Assembly (NCBI GenBank): GCA_905116865.2
Contig: CAJHNH020002813.1
Coordinates: forward strand, 510,001-574,000
Length of the DNA stretch: 64,000 nucleotides
Reading direction: 5' to 3'
From: Candidula unifasciata
Lineage: Eukaryota; Mollusca; Gastropoda; Stylommatophora; Geomitridae
Part shown: positions 55,955 to 64,000 of the stretch, piece after piece
Numbering within the stretch: position 1 is the stretch's first letter
Layout: every line of letters starts with the position of its first letter
Notes under the pieces: generated by a model
The model's input: the letters and a program-made list of their open reading frames with translations, nothing else
Told to the model about the DNA's origin: nothing
Databases searched by the model: none
Translations under genes and position numbers: made by a program

Positions 55955-56250
55955 GTCAGCGAGTGCTGTGGGGTGGTGAATTGATACATGACAAGGCAGA
56001 TCTGGTCAAGGCCCTTTGGGAACAAGCAATGGAATCAGTAGAGAAACAAGATTATTATGGTCTGGAGAGATGAGGCACCTGGGTGTAACCAAAGGGTCTG
56101 TCCGGCTCAGTACACACAGAGGAAAGGCAAGATGGACATGTAACCAGATTGTGACCGGTACCATCAGTATTGGAACTCTGCGCTGGCTGCTGAAGATGAA
56201 GACTGAGCACACATGGGAATGCCCTGAGTGCTATGATGTTAATTCTTGAC
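55955..56250 (+). mobile_element. LINE tail relic ('YGL...CPECC' family)
   Basis: DYYGLER-like start, RLSTHRGKARWTCNQIVT, SIGTLRWLLKMKTEH, WECPECYDVNS. One frame shift near 56075. Confidence 0.7.
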
Positions 56251-57189
56251 ACAATTCAACTCTACTCAATTCTATTATTAGTCCTTTCTTTCTATTGGTG
56301 AATCCAAGAGTTTTTCAGGTCTACCTGTATATTATCTCTCCACTCTCTTCTTGGCCTACTTCGTGTTCCATGACCATTCAACTCCCTTGTGTACACAGTC
56401 TTTACCTCTCTGTCATCTAACACTCTCTCAATATGCCTTAGCTATTTCTATTACACTAGCACTGGAAAAAAAAATTTTGTCCAAAAAAAAAGGGTGCCAG
56501 TACTATGTACTGTTGCATACCATCAAAATAAAAGTTTTTTTTTTCAAGCCTTAGTAGTTTTATGGCTAGTACACTTGCCTGCTAGTCAAATGGTAATAGG
56601 TTTGAATTTCTATTCTTCTTCATACAATTTTGTGTGTGTATACTTCTACTTCAGCATGAGTCATCAGCCGGGTTGTTGACATCAGGTTTTCACAAGTTCT
56701 CCATTATTTGTCTTGTTGAGTTGATCCATTTAGGCAGATTTCCATTGTTACCATTCCAGAAGTTCATAGTTGATGTCACAATGAGTCATTTGTAAAATCA
56801 ACACAATAATGGATATACTACATCCACATGGCCCAAACACACATCCCCTGTGGGAGACAAATGTGTTGTTAAGTGTTTTAGCACGCCCCAATTCAACATA
56901 AAGTGTAAAAGCAAAATAATATGTTTACTGGTATATATGAGTAAATCTAATCACAAATGGTGTGTTCATTTAGGACTGACAAGAGTTTTTTACATTTTTA
57001 CTTTTGAAAGTAAACATTACAACAAATGTATCATTATCCTAATCTATGTTGATGTTCTTCACCTTGGTGTAACTGACAAGCTTGCAAGCTCCGATTACAC
57101 TCATAGTTATGGTAGCTTAGCTTATGGAAGTGTCTTCCATGTCAGACAGATCAAGAGATAGGAGCTAGACAATGATAGAGACAACCCTG
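56251..57189. other. No gene; weak SINE-head relic
   Basis: 'gttttatggctagtacactt' with 'aataggtttgaatttc' near 56557-56615 looks like a decayed SINE head. Otherwise unassigned. Confidence 0.4.
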
Positions 57190-57580
57190 CTGCGTTGCAG
57201 GTAGCGTTCTCTGATATTTTCTAAGAGTTATGCAGGAATGTTGGGAAATAAGCAGGCAGACAGACCGGCTGGTTCTGCACCATTGGGTTGTGAATTTATG
57301 TATGACTAGCTGAATGTGGTCAAGGTTCAAAGCCTTTTTTGAGCAAGTGAGCAATGCAGAGACACTAATAGATCATTATGGTCTGGAGAGAATGGTACAG
57401 CTGGGAATTATCAGGGGATCTGTTCGACACTCTACACTCAGAGGAAAGGCAAGACGGACATATGATCAAACTGCTACTGGCATCATCAAAATTACATCTC
57501 TTTACTGGCTGCTGAAGATGAGAATGGAGCACTTATGGGAATGTTCCGAGTGCTGTGATGTCAGTTCTTGGTTCAACACT
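57190..57580 (+). mobile_element. LINE tail relic, best copy of the 'YGL...CPECC' family
   Basis: NVGK/NKQADRPAGSAP-like start, then a 104-codon frame: FEQVSNAETLIDHYGLERMV, GSVRHSTLRGKARRTYDQT, LKMRMEHLWECSECCDVSS. The 3' end 'gatgtcagttcttggttcaa' is the sequence that seeds the minisatellite at 30462. Confidence 0.8.
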
Positions 57581-57639
57581 AAAAAAAAACTAGGGAAAGC
57601 AAACCTCAAAAATGTTAATCAAAATTAGATGTACTGAGT

Positions 57640-57870
57640 CACAATCTTCATAGTTGAGTTGAGTCAAGAATTGACATCACAGCACTCAGGTCATTCTCAT
57701 GTGTACTCCGTCCTCATCTTCAGCAGCCAGAGTTCCAATACTGATGGTACTGCTCACAATATGGTTATGTATCCATCTTTCCTTTCCTATGAGTGTAGTG
57801 AGCCAGCCAGACCCTCTGGTAGTCTTCATAAAACATAACTCACTTTTTGATGACTTCCCCAACCTAATTA
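57640..57870 (-). mobile_element. LINE tail relic, minus strand
   Basis: Reverse of the same family: 'gagttgagtcaagaattgac', 'cagcactcaggtcattctca', 'cttcagcagccagagttcca'. Head-to-head with the preceding copy. Confidence 0.7.
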
Positions 57871-58148
57871 TATAAATTTTAGGTCACTTTGTCTCCTCAG
57901 TTAGTGATTAGTGAGGATGATCTTCACAGCACTCTGGACAGATCTGTAGATGCTCCGATGTCCTCCTCAGTAGCTTCACAAATTGACTGATCATTGCCTG
58001 TTCTGTGTTGATTAATCATGCATTTAGTGCCTTTTATGACATGGTCAGGTTTGTCTGCTCCAGGCTGCACCCGAGTATCAGCCAACCAGGATGGGGATAC
58101 TAAGTCCTGCTTGCTGTAATCATGATATACATCTTGCATGGCATTAAT

Positions 58149-58440
58149 CTTCTTTTTCTTCTTCTTCACATTCACCAGCTGTAAACTTTGGTGGAAAGTT
58201 CTGGTTGTTCATCCACTTTTGGACTGCAGTCCTGTTCCAGAACCTGAGTCTTGTGTGTGCATCCATTTTACAGATCTAACTCATTTGTATGCAGACTGCT
58301 GGTTTCTTGCCTCTCAGGCAGATGCACTCTGATTTTGAAGGAAGCTCCCAATTAGTCAACCCTTATGACATGCTTTCGGGTAGGCAGTGGGTCTGTTCTT
58401 GTTTTTCCTAAAATAGGGCCCTGGAGCCCACACGGGGAGC
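58149..58440 (-). repeat. GAA-tailed interspersed repeat, copy 10
   Basis: Starts with CTTCTTTTTCTTCTTCTTC, then 'caccagctgtaaactttggt', and ends 'agggccctggagcccacacg'. Full length, reverse orientation. Confidence 0.85.
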
Positions 58441-58614
58441 ATGATATTAATGACATCACTCCTGTCAAATGCTTCAATGACATCATCTGCAAATCTTTTA
58501 GCAGAAAGTTTACATATAATAATGACTGTCTTATAGTATAATTTGTGACAAAATTAAAATCTTTCTACAAAATAATCCTATTAATTTTTTGTTTCATTTC
58601 CTTCAATTAACCAG

Positions 58615-63424
<4,810 letters not shown>

Positions 63425-63744
63425 GTAATTTGATAAATGTTTGGAAAACATGTCTTTTTTTCTTTGTTGCCACAGTAGAATAAACTCATTGTTTCATTGA
63501 AAGTTGAATTATGAATCGACACCACAGCAGTAGGGACACCCCATATGGGCTCCGTCCCCATCTTCAGCAGCAAGCAAAGAGATAAATTCATTGTTTCATT
63601 GTGATATGCCAACAAGCCAGTGCACTTGTGTTCCAGCTGACACCATTATAAAGATATCCAAATATAAGTATCAGTGTGACAAAACATATTATAAACAACA
63701 GCATCTTCATACTTCATACAGCAAATTCACTGAGAAACAGAAGA

Positions 63745-63995
63745 TCAAATAGTTTGATCATTTAATCAGAATGCAGTCAGAACAACTACTAATGCAGACG
63801 CTACACATGAAAAGATCTGAAGGAAAAGCAAGAGGCTGCCTACGGAGAATATGGATTGATGACATTAAAGAGCTTCTACATCGACATAGCATGACAATAG
63901 CCAGTGCTGCCTATCAAGCAATGCATTGCAGACTGTTCCTCCCCACAAAGTTTAATGGCAGAAGTAGAAATTTATGATGATGATGATGATGTTTC
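63745..63995 (+). mobile_element. LINE C-terminal relic with (GAT)n tail
   Basis: 68-codon frame with MKRSEGKARGCLRRIWIDDI and MTIASAAYQAMHCRLF. The 'GRPRRRW-x-DD-x-x-L' pattern is the tail of RTE-like elements. (GAT)n follows the stop. Confidence 0.65.
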
Positions 63996-64000
63996 ATTGT

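Overview
This is a stretch of intron-rich, repeat-dense animal genomic DNA. Two genes with canonical GT-AG introns, RTE/Jockey-like LINE remnants, a Penelope-like element with a GIY-YIG domain, tRNA-headed SINEs, hAT and Tigger DNA transposons and many minisatellites point to an invertebrate. A mollusc, probably a gastropod, is my best guess, but that is inference from the repeat style and not from a diagnostic gene. There is no sign of bacterial or organelle sequence.

The best-supported gene is NCOA4, the ferritinophagy receptor, on the minus strand (coding 38552 down to 20523). Seven coding exons join with matching phases into a 612-residue protein, almost the length of human NCOA4 (614). 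It has the N-terminal coiled-coil (ARA70) region, repeated Trp-Leu motifs, the four-cysteine C-x5-C-x5-C-x5-C iron-sensing motif and a C-terminal F-x-x-I...W-L ferritin-binding-type motif. It also carries three further tandem copies of the F-x-H-I...W-L motif and an extra cysteine-rich segment. A second gene on the plus strand starts before 58615 and runs off the right end. Four exons (58615-63424) encode an EF-hand protein of the calcineurin B/CHP/tescalcin type. The left end carries a fragment (484-981, minus) resembling the C-terminal part of element-type family B DNA polymerases.

Layout: 1-5.4 kb, polymerase-like fragment and old degenerate tandem repeats, closed by a 195-bp T-rich tract. 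5.6-13.3 kb, SINEs, a hAT MITE with perfect target duplication and LINE tails. 13.4-16.2 kb, a 19-bp satellite of about 147 units. 16.2-20.5 kb, repeat relics. 20.5-38.6 kb, NCOA4 with introns full of insertions (Tigger, SINEs with 12-bp target duplications, a LINE, several minisatellites). 38.6-58.6 kb, intergenic or 5' non-coding DNA with a 69-bp-arm palindrome, a deleted hAT element, a 370-bp CTA/CTG array, a degenerate LINE, a Penelope-like element and RTE-like LINEs. 58.6-64 kb, the EF-hand gene with an 18-copy 40-bp minisatellite in one intron.

The two genes are transcribed divergently and show no sign of acting together. Exon boundaries, phases and motifs were read from the sequence. 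Family names come from remembered family features and were not checked by a database search.
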